From: Cellulomonas pakistanensis
GTDB lineage: Bacteria; Actinomycetota; Actinomycetes; Actinomycetales; Cellulomonadaceae
Reading direction: 5' to 3'
Length of the DNA stretch: 64,000 nucleotides
Assembly: GCF_016862755.1 (NCBI RefSeq)
Contig: NZ_BONO01000017.1
Location: forward strand, 1-64,000
The notes beneath the pieces are model-generated. The model searched no databases and had not been told where the DNA came from. It saw only the letters and a program-made list of their open reading frames with translations. The translations under genes were made by a program, and so were the position numbers. Below are positions 52,350-60,643 of this stretch, one piece after another (position 1 is the first letter of the stretch; every line of letters begins with the position of its first letter).

Positions 52350-53401
52350 CTACGGCAGCGGGACGCGGAGCACCCGGTCGTCGCCGTCACCCGGCGTGCC
52401 GCGGCCGTCGGTGTTGTTCGTGAGCACCCGGAGCGACCCGTCCGGCGCGACGACCACGTCCCGCAGCCGGCCGTACGTCCCCGCGTACAGGTCGAGCGCC
52501 GTGCCCGGGTCGGCGGTCGGGACGGCCCGCAGGACCTCGCCCCGAGGTTCGCGACGTAGAGGGTGCCGTCGACGTGGGCGAGGCCGCTCGGGCTGGCGAC
52601 GTCCGGGTCCCACTGCTGGACGGGGTCGGCGTAGCCCTCGCGCCCCGCGGCGCCCTCGACGACCGGCCAGCCGTAGTTCCCGCCCGGGGTGACGACGTTG
52701 AGCTCGTCCCAGGTGTCCTGGCCGAACTCCGTGGCGTACATCGTGCCGTCGTCGGACCAGGCCAGGCCCTGGACGTTCCGGTGCCCCAGGCTCCACACCG
52801 GCGAGCCGGGGAAGGGGTTGTCGTCCGGGACCCCGCCGTCGGGCGTCACCCGGAGGATCTTGCCCGCGAGCGAGCCGGCGTCCCCGGTCGCGACGTACAG
52901 CATCCCGTCCGGGCCGAACGCGATGCGCCCCCCGTCGTGGTTGCTCGCCGCCGGGATGCCGTCCAGCACCGGCTCGCGCGGGCCGAGGTCCAGGCCGCCG
53001 GGCTCGCCGGTGAGCGGGAAGCGGTCGACCCGGTTGCCGTCCGCGGTCGTCGCGTAGGCGTACAGGTGCCGCCCGTCGACCGCGAGGCCCAGCAGGCCGC
53101 CCTCGCCCTGCGGCGCGACATCGGGCACGGTGCCGACGACGCGGGTGCCGCCGTCGGGCAGCAGCTCGAGCACCTCGGCGCGCTCCCGTGTGCTGACCAG
53201 CGCGGTCTCGCCGAGGAACGCCAGGGACCACGGGACGTCCAGCCCGGTCGCGACGTCCTCCGGCGCGGCGGCGGCGGTGGCGACGGCGCCCGGGGACGCG
53301 GTCGCGGGGACCGGGCCCGGGGCGGTGGTGCAGGCGGCGAGCAGGAGCCCGAGGCCGGCGGTCGCGAGCAGGCGGGCGGCCGCGTGGGTCGGCGGGGTCA
53401 T
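52350..53401 (-). pseudogene. PQQ-dependent sugar dehydrogenase-like lipoprotein gene with one frameshift
   Basis: From ATG 53401: lipobox LLAAC, then the GSDH beta-propeller (GLDVPWSLAFLGETALVSTRERAEVLEL, HLYAYATTADGNRVDRF, ASNHDGGRIAFGPDGMLYVATGDAG, SLGHRNVQGLAWSDDGTMYATEFG, GGNYGWPVVEG). At about 52545 (...LYVANLG) the frame breaks; the last blade (GEVLRAVPTADPGTALDLYAGTYGRLRDVVVAPDGSLRVLTNNTDGRG) continues in another frame to the stop at 52350. The span is 1052 bases, not a multiple of 3; one base missing in CTCGGGGCGAGG would restore it. Confidence 0.75.
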
Positions 53402-53580
53402 GCGGCCTCCTCGACGGCGCGCGCGGACGGGCGCCGGGTGGGCGCCGGGTGGCGCGTGCGTCCATCGTCGTCGGGTCGGTCGCGGTCGGCAGCCCGGGAC
53501 CTCGGGCCCGCCGGCGGCGCCGGAGCCCGTGCGAGCCTGGACGGCGACGTCTTGAGGGCCCGGACCCGAGGGAGCCACCC

Positions 53581-54486
53581 ATGACCACCATCCCGGCGGG
53601 GTGCGCCCGCCCGCGCCCCGCCTGCACCCGCCTCGCCCGCACGTTGCGCCTGCTGCCCGGGCTCCTCGCCGCCTGCCTCGTGGCCGCGCCCCTCGCGGCC
53701 TGCGGCCCGGACCCCGCGCCGCCCGTGGGGACCGCCACCGCGACGACGACCCCGACGACGACTCCGACGACCGACGCCGGCGACGGCGTCCGGTACGGCG
53801 GCGGCGCCGAGGGCGTGCTGCCCCCGGCGCTCGCGGACGTCGTGGCGCCCGCGGCCGCCGACGACCGCGGCGGGATCCCGGTGAGCAGCGCCGGGGTCGG
53901 CGTCGCGGGGGAGGGCGACGTGGTCGTCGACGTGTACGCCGACCCGGCCTGCCCGTGGTGCGCGCGGTTCGACGCGCAGCACGCCGAGGCGCTCCTGGTG
54001 CTGGTCGCCGACGGCGGCGTGACGCTGGTGCACCGGCCGCTCGCGTTCCTGGACGACCGGTTCGGGGGGACGTACTCGACGCGCGCCGTGCACGCGCTGG
54101 CGGTGGTCGCCGACGGGTCGCCGGAGCACTACGTCGACGTGCTGCACGCGCTGATGGCGCACCAGCCCGACCCGGACGACACCGAGGCGCTCACGGACCT
54201 CGAGATCGCCGACCTGGCGCGCGCCGCGGGCGTGCCGGAGGCGGTGGTCGAGCGGTTCACGGCGGTCGCCGAGACCCCGTTCGAGGTGGCCACGGCGGAC
54301 GGCGGCACCGAGCGGCGCACGGCGACGTCGCGCGTCCTCGCGCCCTGGGTCGCCGCAGCCACGCACCGGGCGGCGCTCGACCTCGGCGCGGTGCGGGTGC
54401 CGACGATCCTGGTGGACGGCGTGCCGGTCGAGGACTGGGACGAGACCGGCCGCCTGGCGGACGCGATCGCGGCGGCGCGCGCGTGA
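53581..54486 (+). CDS. DsbA-like thioredoxin-fold lipoprotein
   Basis: 301 residues. Signal with lipobox LAAC (Cys ~41), a Thr-rich linker (TTTPTTTPTT), then a DsbA/thioredoxin_4 domain: VVVDVYADPACPWCARFDAQHAEAL with active site CPWC, and VPTILVDGVPVEDW with the cis-Pro. Forms or isomerises disulfides in exported proteins. ATG 53581. Divergent from the sugar dehydrogenase-like gene. Confidence 0.9.
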   Translation: MTTIPAGCARPRPACTRLARTLRLLPGLLAACLVAAPLAACGPDPAPPVGTATATTTPTTTPTTDAGDGVRYGGGAEGVLPPALADVVAPAAADDRGGIPVSSAGVGVAGEGDVVVDVYADPACPWCARFDAQHAEALLVLVADGGVTLVHRPLAFLDDRFGGTYSTRAVHALAVVADGSPEHYVDVLHALMAHQPDPDDTEALTDLEIADLARAAGVPEAVVERFTAVAETPFEVATADGGTERRTATSRVLAPWVAAATHRAALDLGAVRVPTILVDGVPVEDWDETGRLADAIAAARA

Positions 54487-54505
54487 GCCGCCCGGGCGCG
54501 CCGGC

Positions 54506-54736
54506 TCAGTCCAGCAGGCCCACCACGTAGCCGACGAAGAGCAGCAGGCCGAGCGCCACCACGACCCCGACCAGCGCGTACACCAACCAGTTCGCCTTGC
54601 GGCTCGGCAGGTCCGGCTCCTGGAACGCCGCGCCGGACGTGCTGGACTCGCCGGGCGGGGTGTCGCCGGGCGCCACGCCGCCGCCGGGCTCGAGGCCGGG
54701 CGTGTTCGACGGGTCCGGGTCGGGGCTGGTCGTCAT
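54506..54736 (-). CDS. DUF6480-like single-helix membrane protein
   Basis: 76 residues: MTTSPDPDPSNTPGLEPGGGVAPGDTPPGESSTSG, a Pro/Gly-rich cytoplasmic segment, then one helix (WLVYALVGVVVALGLLLFVGYVVGL). This layout matches the small DUF6480 family of actinobacteria. TAGCGT lies 6 bases before the ATG: leaderless. Function unknown. Confidence 0.8.
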   Translation of the reverse strand: MTTSPDPDPSNTPGLEPGGGVAPGDTPPGESSTSGAAFQEPDLPSRKANWLVYALVGVVVALGLLLFVGYVVGLLD

Positions 54737-54858
54737 GCGGCCACGCTAGGCACGCCGCCCGCCCGCGGCGACCCGAGCGGGGCGACGGGCGCTCGCCCGC
54801 CGCGAGGCCCGGGCCTAGCGTGGGCCCCACGCGACCGTCGCGTGACGAGGGGGTCATC

Positions 54859-55089
54859 ATGTCGGACAGCGAGACCGGGGGCGTCACGGGCACCCCGGAC
54901 AAGGACTACAACCTGATCTGGTTCGCCGAGGCGTGCCTGAGCAACGTCCTGCGCCTGGAGCAGTACGCGCGGGACGCGGACCGCGCGGGGGACGGCGAGC
55001 TCGCCGACTTCTTCCGGCGCGCGCAGCACGAGAGCCAGAAGGGGGCCGAGCAGTCCAAGGCGATGCTCGCCAGCCGGCTGGGCGGCTGA
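54859..55089 (+). CDS. Small acidic soluble protein, unknown function
   Basis: 76 residues: DKDYNLIWFAEACLSNVLRLEQYARDADRAGDGELADFFRRAQHESQKGAEQSKAMLASRLGG, a two-helix protein. ATG 54859 is preceded by GAGGGGG; a TAGCGT -10 lies near 54814, giving a ~35-base leader. Similar short helical proteins are common in actinobacteria, but no role is known to me. Converges with the GAF gene. Confidence 0.75.
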   Translation: MSDSETGGVTGTPDKDYNLIWFAEACLSNVLRLEQYARDADRAGDGELADFFRRAQHESQKGAEQSKAMLASRLGG

Positions 55090-55093
55090 GCGG

Positions 55094-55549
55094 TCAGGCG
55101 CCGCCGGTGCGGAGCGCCTCCGCGATCTCCTGCACGAGCCGGTCCATCCGGACCAGCGCCTCGCGGTCCCACGGGTCGACGGCCTCGGAGTAGAGGTTCA
55201 GGGCCACGGTGGTGTCGGCGTCGACCTGGCCCGGCAGCGCCGCGGTCGAGCGGAATCCGGCCTCCGCGGCGGCGGTGCGCCACCGGGGCCACCGCTCCTC
55301 TGCGAGGACGTCGAGGACGAGCTCGCCGCGCAGCTGCTGGATCGCCACGACGCAGGGACCCTCGCCGGAGGTGACCTCGACCTGGTCGCAGCGCGCGGCG
55401 CGGTCGCCGCTGCTCGCCACCTGCTCGAGCAGGTGGTGCCGACGCACGATGATGCTGCACTCGGTCGGGACGCCCACCCGGGCCGCCGCCTCCCGCGCGT
55501 AGGCGTCGAGCGACGAGAAGGACGGGTCCACATCGGTCGACGCGGTCAT
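55094..55549 (-). CDS. GAF-domain protein
   Basis: 151 residues, one GAF domain (ECSIIVRRHHLLEQVASSGDRAARCDQVEVTSGEGPCVVAIQQLRGELVLDVLAEERWPRWRTAAAEAGFRSTAALPGQVDADTTVALNLYSEAVDPWDREAL). Usual partners carry a C-terminal ANTAR RNA-binding domain; this one stops before it, so it is a GAF-only sensor. Ligand unknown. ATG 55549 follows GGAGGAGC. Confidence 0.88.
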   Translation of the reverse strand: MTASTDVDPSFSSLDAYAREAAARVGVPTECSIIVRRHHLLEQVASSGDRAARCDQVEVTSGEGPCVVAIQQLRGELVLDVLAEERWPRWRTAAAEAGFRSTAALPGQVDADTTVALNLYSEAVDPWDREALVRMDRLVQEIAEALRTGGA

Positions 55550-55619
55550 GCGGAGCTCCTCCGGTGCTGGGGGGAGACGCACTGTCTCACACCCGGGTGC
55601 ACCGTCCTGAATCGGCAGG

Positions 55620-56369
55620 TCACGCCCGCTCGATCGCGAACGCGGTCAGGAACCCGAGCGCCGTGATCAGCCCGGTCAGCAGGTGGGCGCGCTCGAACGC
55701 CTCGGGGATCATCGTGTCGGCGAGCATCGCCAGGATGGCGCCGGCCGCGACGGCGGTGATCACCGCGAGGGTCCCGGCGGACGCGTCCTGCAGCAGCAGC
55801 GAGCCGAGCAGCGCGGCGAGTCCGCTCGCGACGGCGATCCCGCCCCAGACGCCGAACACGTAGCCCGGCCCGCGCCCGGCCCGCTTCATCCCCGCGGCGC
55901 TCGACAGCCCCTCGGGCACGTTCGAGATGACCACCGCGGCCAGCACGCCGACGCCGACGCCCTGCCCGCCGAGCACCGACAGCCCGAGGACCACCGACTC
56001 CGGGATGCCGTCGAGCAGCGCCCCGATCGCGATCGCCGCCCCGCTGCCGGCGGCGTCGCCCTCGGACGGCTGCTGGTCGCCGGACCGCTTCCGGTGCCGG
56101 GCGCCGCGCCGGGCGAGCGCTGCGTTCGCCGCGACGTACGCCAGGGCGCCGGCGAGGAACCCGACCACGGTGGGCACGAGCCCGCCGGTGCGCTCGGCCT
56201 CGTCGACCAGCTCGAACGCGAGCGCCGAGATGAGCACGCCCGCGCCGAACGCCATGATGCTCGCGACGACTTGCCGCGGGACGCGGACGAACCAGGCGAC
56301 CAGCGCGCCGAGCACCAGCGCCGCGCCGCCGACCAGGCCCCAGGACCCGGCCTCGAGCCAGAGCGGCAC
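55620..56369 (-). CDS. ZIP-family metal transporter
   Basis: 249 residues, eight helices. Metal-site motifs GALLDGIPESVVLG (helix 5; D, E in place of the usual His) and ISNVPEGLSSAAGM (helix 4-type NxPEG). A short loop rich in Arg/Lys/Ser (RRGARHRKRSGDQQPSEGD). ZIP proteins bring zinc or other divalent metals inward. GTG 56369 is 3 bases after the lacI stop, so the two genes are co-transcribed, which is an odd pairing. Confidence 0.85.
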   Translation of the reverse strand: MPLWLEAGSWGLVGGAALVLGALVAWFVRVPRQVVASIMAFGAGVLISALAFELVDEAERTGGLVPTVVGFLAGALAYVAANAALARRGARHRKRSGDQQPSEGDAAGSGAAIAIGALLDGIPESVVLGLSVLGGQGVGVGVLAAVVISNVPEGLSSAAGMKRAGRGPGYVFGVWGGIAVASGLAALLGSLLLQDASAGTLAVITAVAAGAILAMLADTMIPEAFERAHLLTGLITALGFLTAFAIERA

Positions 56370-56372
56370 CGG

Positions 56373-57383
56373 TCAGCCGCCCGTCGACTCGCGCACGATC
56401 ACGCGCGGCGTCACGGTCTCGACGCCGCCCGGGTCGCGACCCTCCTGCGAGGCGAACAGCCGCTCGGCCGCCCGCCGCCCCATGATCTGGAAGTTCATGT
56501 CGATGCTGGTGAGCGCCGGCCGGCAGCCCGCGATCATCGGCTCCCAGTTGTCGAAGCCGATCACGGCGACGTCGTCCGGGACCCGCACCCCGCGGTCGTG
56601 CAGCGCGTCGAGCACGCCGCGCGCGATCTGGTCGCTGCCGCACACGACCGCGTCGACGTCCTGCTCCAGGAGCGCCGCCACGGACGAGCGCCCCCACGCC
56701 TCGGACCACGACCCGTACCGCACCGGCCCGACCCGCTCGAGCCCGTGCTCGGCCAGGGCGGCGTCGGCCCCGGCGGCCCGGTCGGTCGCGGCGGCGTAGG
56801 TGACGTCGCCCGAGACGTGCGCGATGCGGCGCCGGCCGGTCGCCAGCAGGTGCTCGACGGCGATCCGGCCCGCGGTCACGTTGTCGGGCACGACGGAGGC
56901 GTCGGCGGGGTCGGTCGACGGGGCGTACGTGTAGACGACCGGCACGGGCAGGTCCCGTCCGAGCGGCGGCCGGGCGTCGGTCTGCGAGCCGACGACGATG
57001 AGGCCGTCGACCCGGCGGCCGAGCAGCGTCGACAGGTGGTGCTGCTCCCGGATCGCGTCGCCGCGGGAGTCGCAGAGCAGCACGCTCGACCGCCCCGCGC
57101 CGAACGCGTCCTCCGCGCCCATGAGGATCGGCAGCGAGAACCGGCCCTCGAGGTCGTGCGTGAGCAGCCCGACGGTGCCGGTGTGGCCGTCGAGCATGGC
57201 CCGCGCGAGCGCGTTCGGCGTGAAGGACAGCCGCTCCGCCACGTCGAGGACCCGGCGCCGGGTCTCGGCGCTGACCTCGGCCTTGCCGTTGATCGCCTTG
57301 GACGCCGTGGCGACCGAGACGCCGGCCAGCTGCGCGACGTCGCGCAGCGTCACCTGCCGCCGGCCGGGTGCGTCGGTCGTCAT
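56373..57383 (-). CDS. LacI-family repressor of the GH127/ABC sugar operon
   Basis: 336 residues. HTH VTLRDVAQLAGVSVATASKAINGKAEVSAETRRRVLDVAERLSFTPNALARAM with the minor-groove hinge, then a periplasmic-binding-like effector domain. It is divergent from the sugar operon and its likely operator CCGAAAACCGTTTCGG lies at that operon's start site. The inducer is probably an arabinose-containing sugar (inference). Confidence 0.92.
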   Translation of the reverse strand: MTTDAPGRRQVTLRDVAQLAGVSVATASKAINGKAEVSAETRRRVLDVAERLSFTPNALARAMLDGHTGTVGLLTHDLEGRFSLPILMGAEDAFGAGRSSVLLCDSRGDAIREQHHLSTLLGRRVDGLIVVGSQTDARPPLGRDLPVPVVYTYAPSTDPADASVVPDNVTAGRIAVEHLLATGRRRIAHVSGDVTYAAATDRAAGADAALAEHGLERVGPVRYGSWSEAWGRSSVAALLEQDVDAVVCGSDQIARGVLDALHDRGVRVPDDVAVIGFDNWEPMIAGCRPALTSIDMNFQIMGRRAAERLFASQEGRDPGGVETVTPRVIVRESTGG

Positions 57384-57447
57384 GGGTCCCCCTGTCCTCG
57401 TGCTCGACCGGCAGCGTACGACGAAAACGTCGCGCGCCGTCACCCCG

Positions 57448-57495
57448 TTGACGCCCGCGAAGAGCCGGTGCTAGCGTCACCGAAAACCGTTTCGG
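57448..57495 (+). promoter_or_regulatory. Sugar operon promoter with LacI operator
   Basis: TTGACG (57448-57453), an 18-base spacer and TAGCGT (57472-57477) make a textbook promoter. The operator CCGAAAACCGTTTCGG (57480-57495; CCGAAA/TTTCGG arms) covers the start site. The SBP gene begins at 57582 after a ~98-base leader. On the other strand TACGCT (57418-57413) is the likely -10 of lacI. Confidence 0.8.
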
Positions 57496-57581
57496 AAGGT
57501 TTCGTCCGGGACGGCGCACCAGCGATGGCCGCGGCACCGACGCCCGGCCACCGACCGCACTCGACGAGGAGACCGGTCCGC

Positions 57582-58850
57582 ATGAACGCACGACGCACCT
57601 CCCTCATCGCCCTGGCCGCCGCGGGCGCGCTGGGGCTCGCCGCCTGCTCGGGCGGCACCAGCGCCGGCGGCGGCGGTGGCGCGACCTCCGGCGGCGGTGG
57701 GGGCGAGGGCGACGGGGTCGTCACCGTCTGGCACTACTTCTCCGACCCCAACCAGGTCGCGCTCATGGACGCGTACAAGGAGAAGTTCGAGTCGGAGAAC
57801 GACGCCACGGTCGAGAACGTGTACGTCCCCTACGACCAGATGAACTCCAAGCTGGTGTCCGCCGCGGGCGCCGGCACCGGCCCGGACGTCGTGGTGTTCA
57901 ACGGCGCCGAGGCCGCGACGCTGGCGCTGGGCGGCGTGCTCGCGCCGCTCGACGAGCAGTGGGCGGAGTTCGCCGACGCCGACCAGTTCCCGGACTCGGT
58001 GCTGCACTCGGTCGACGACCAGCTGTACGCGGTGCAGGGCTACGTCAACCTGCTGGGCCTCTGGTACAACCAGGACATCCTCGACGAGATCGGGGTCGAG
58101 CCGCCCACCACGATGGACGAGCTCGAGGACGCCATGGCCGCCGCGAAGGACGCCGGGTACGGCGGCATCACGCTGTCCGGCCTGCCGCAGTCGCAGGGCG
58201 AGTGGCAGGCGTACCCGTGGATCAGCGACGCCGGGTTCGACTACGAGAACCTCGACGCGGACGCCCTCGGCGCCGGGTTCGAGCGGGTGCGCGGCTGGGT
58301 CGACAACGGCTGGCTGACCCAGGAGGCCGTGACCTGGGACCAGACGGTGCCGTTCCAGCAGTTCGCGGCCGGGAACGTCGCCTTCGCGCAGAACGGCAAC
58401 TGGCAGATCGGCACCGCCGAGTCGGACGCCGACTTCGCGTACGGGGTCGTCCCGCTGCCGCTCGGCGACACCGGCCAGGTGTACCTGGGCGGCGAGGGCC
58501 AGGGCATCGGCGCACACGCCGACGACCCGGAGCTCGCGTGGGAGTACCTGCAGGGCACCTACCTCGACGTCGAGGGCCAGGAGCTGGCGCCCGACCTGGT
58601 CGGCTCGATCCCGTCCCGCGCGGACACCGCCGAGGCCGACGTCGTGACCGGCAACGAGCTGCTCGACCCGTTCGCGCAGACGATCGCGGACTTCGGCGCG
58701 AGCTACCCCGACCCGGTGATCCCGCCGGCCGCCGTCGCCGACGTCCAGCTCACCGTGGGCCAGGCCTGGTCCGCCGTCATCGGCGGCCAGAAGGACCCGC
58801 AGGCGGCGGCCGACGAGGCCGTCGCGGCGCTGCAGAGCCAGATCGGCTGA
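57582..58850 (+). CDS. ABC sugar transporter substrate-binding lipoprotein
   Basis: 422 residues. Lipobox LAAC (Cys ~22), Gly/Ser linker, then a family 1 (MalE/UgpB-like) fold: VVTVWHYFSDPNQVALMDAYKEKFESENDATVENVYVPYDQMNSKLVSAAGAGTGPDVVVFNG, FAAGNVAFAQNGNWQIG, and a C-terminal lobe. Aromatic residues (WYNQD, WQAYPW) suggest oligosaccharide binding. First gene of the operon; an L-arabinofuranosyl oligosaccharide ligand is inferred from the GH127 gene. Confidence 0.92.
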   Translation: MNARRTSLIALAAAGALGLAACSGGTSAGGGGGATSGGGGGEGDGVVTVWHYFSDPNQVALMDAYKEKFESENDATVENVYVPYDQMNSKLVSAAGAGTGPDVVVFNGAEAATLALGGVLAPLDEQWAEFADADQFPDSVLHSVDDQLYAVQGYVNLLGLWYNQDILDEIGVEPPTTMDELEDAMAAAKDAGYGGITLSGLPQSQGEWQAYPWISDAGFDYENLDADALGAGFERVRGWVDNGWLTQEAVTWDQTVPFQQFAAGNVAFAQNGNWQIGTAESDADFAYGVVPLPLGDTGQVYLGGEGQGIGAHADDPELAWEYLQGTYLDVEGQELAPDLVGSIPSRADTAEADVVTGNELLDPFAQTIADFGASYPDPVIPPAAVADVQLTVGQAWSAVIGGQKDPQAAADEAVAALQSQIG

Positions 58851-58860
58851 CGAGGCACCC

Positions 58861-59802
58861 GTGTCCGCAGCCGCCACCACCGCGCCCGCGCGGCAGGCCG
58901 GTCCCGGTCCCGCCCCGACGACCCGGCGTCGTCGGGGCGGGAGCCGGATCGTGTTCCTGCTGCCCGCCGCCCTGTTCCTCGGGCTGTTCAGCCTGTTCCC
59001 GCTGGTCCAGCTCGTCCGGATGGCGGTCAGCGACGTCACGGCCGCGACGCTGAACGCCGACTGGCTGTTCACCGGCCTGGACAACATCCGCCGCGGGTTC
59101 GAGACCGGGCAGACCGGCCCCGCGATCAGCCGCACGCTCGTGTTCGTCGTCGTCGTGACCGTGCTCGGCATGCTGGTCGGGTTCGGCGCCGCGATCGCGC
59201 TGCGCACCACGGGCCGGTGGTCGGCCTGGCTGCTCGCGCTCATGGTGTTCGTGTGGGCGCTGCCGCCGGTGGTGAACGGCTCGGTCTGGAAGTTCCTGCT
59301 CAACGACGCCGGCCTGATCAACACCGTCCTGCTGAGCACCGGGTTGCGGGACACCCCGGTGCCGTTCCTCTACGACCAGCACTGGGCGCTGTTCTCCGTC
59401 GCGTTCGTCAACGCGTTCGCGGTCATCCCGTTCAACACGCTGGTGTTCCGGGCGGCGCTCATGACCATCGACCCCGAGGTGTTCGAGGCCGCGCAGCTCG
59501 ACGGCGCCAGCAAGTGGCAGCAGATCCGGCACATCATGGTGCCGTCGGTCCGCCCGACCACGCTGGTGCTGCTGATCCTGACCCTGGTCTACGGGTTCCG
59601 GTCCTTCGACTTCATCTACGTGATGACGTACGGCGGCCCGGGCACCGCGACCAACACCCTGCCGTTCCTGGGCTACCTGCAGGCCTTCGTCCGCTACGAC
59701 TACGGGCTCGGCGCGGCCACCTCCGCGCTCGCGGTGGTCGGCGTGCTGGTCCTCGCCGTGGTCTACGCCCGGAGCATCAAGCGCGAGGAGGCGGACGGAT
59801 GA
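58861..59802 (+). CDS. ABC sugar transporter permease 1 (MalF/UgpA type)
   Basis: 313 residues, six helices. EAA loop FEAAQLDGASKWQQIRHIMVPSVRPTTLVLLILTLVYGFRSFDFIYVMTYGGPGTATNTLPFLGYLQAF is characteristic. GTG 58861, 10 bases after the SBP stop; its stop overlaps the next start (ATGA). Confidence 0.93.
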   Translation: MSAAATTAPARQAGPGPAPTTRRRRGGSRIVFLLPAALFLGLFSLFPLVQLVRMAVSDVTAATLNADWLFTGLDNIRRGFETGQTGPAISRTLVFVVVVTVLGMLVGFGAAIALRTTGRWSAWLLALMVFVWALPPVVNGSVWKFLLNDAGLINTVLLSTGLRDTPVPFLYDQHWALFSVAFVNAFAVIPFNTLVFRAALMTIDPEVFEAAQLDGASKWQQIRHIMVPSVRPTTLVLLILTLVYGFRSFDFIYVMTYGGPGTATNTLPFLGYLQAFVRYDYGLGAATSALAVVGVLVLAVVYARSIKREEADG

Positions 59803-60614
59803 CCGTCAAGGCCGGCCCGGCGGCGGTCGCCGCCAAAGTCCTGCTCACGCTGATGTACGGGGTCCCGATCCTGTGGATCCTGCTCACCTCGGTGAAGTCC
59901 TCGGACGACGTGTTCGACCCGAGCCGCACGTTCCTGTTCCGCCCGGTGACCACCGCGTACGTCGAGGCGCTCAGCGGCGACCTGGCCCGGGCGCTGCTGC
60001 AGTCCGTCACCATCGCGACCTGCACGACCGCGCTGGTGCTGCTCATCGCGATCCCCGCGGCGTACGGGCTGGCGCGCACGCGCGGCCTGCTCCCCACGGC
60101 GGCGCTGGGGCTGCTGATCGTGCTGCAGATGATGCCGCAGACGGCGACCGTCATCCCGCTGTTCCAGGCGTTCAGCGGCTGGCGGCTGCTCGACACCACG
60201 GCCGCGGTGGTGCTGGCCGACGCCGCGCTGCTCACGCCGTTCGCCACCCTGCTGCTGCGGCCCTTCTTCCGGGCCGTGCCGCCGCAGATCGAGGAGGCGT
60301 CGTCCATCGACGGCGCCGGCATGCTGCGCACCTTCTGGTCGGTCGTGCTGCCGGTCGCCCGCAACGGCGTGGCCACCGTCGGCACGCTGACCTTCCTGCT
60401 GGCGTGGGGCGAGTTCCTCTACGCCGTGAACTTCTACCTGACGCCGGGGCAGTACCCGCTGTCCGCGCTGCTCGCCCAGCAGGTGAGCGCGTTCGGCATC
60501 AACTGGCCGGGCCTCATGGCGCTGGCCGTGCTCACCTCGATCCCGATCCTCGTCGTGTTCAGCAGCACCTACCGGCTGCTGCGCGACGGCCTGACCGTCG
60601 GCGCGGTGAAGTGA
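59799..60614 (+). CDS. ABC sugar transporter permease 2 (MalG/UgpE type)
   Basis: 271 residues, six helices, EAA loop IEEASSIDGAGMLRTFWSVVLPVARNGVATVGTLTFLLAWGEFLYAVNFYLTPGQYPLSALLAQQ. Pairs with permease 1. No ATPase gene follows, so a shared MsiK-type ATPase encoded elsewhere probably powers it. Confidence 0.93.
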   Translation: MTVKAGPAAVAAKVLLTLMYGVPILWILLTSVKSSDDVFDPSRTFLFRPVTTAYVEALSGDLARALLQSVTIATCTTALVLLIAIPAAYGLARTRGLLPTAALGLLIVLQMMPQTATVIPLFQAFSGWRLLDTTAAVVLADAALLTPFATLLLRPFFRAVPPQIEEASSIDGAGMLRTFWSVVLPVARNGVATVGTLTFLLAWGEFLYAVNFYLTPGQYPLSALLAQQVSAFGINWPGLMALAVLTSIPILVVFSSTYRLLRDGLTVGAVK

Positions 60615-60643
60615 CCGCCGCCCGCCCGCGCCCTGGAGGCGAC

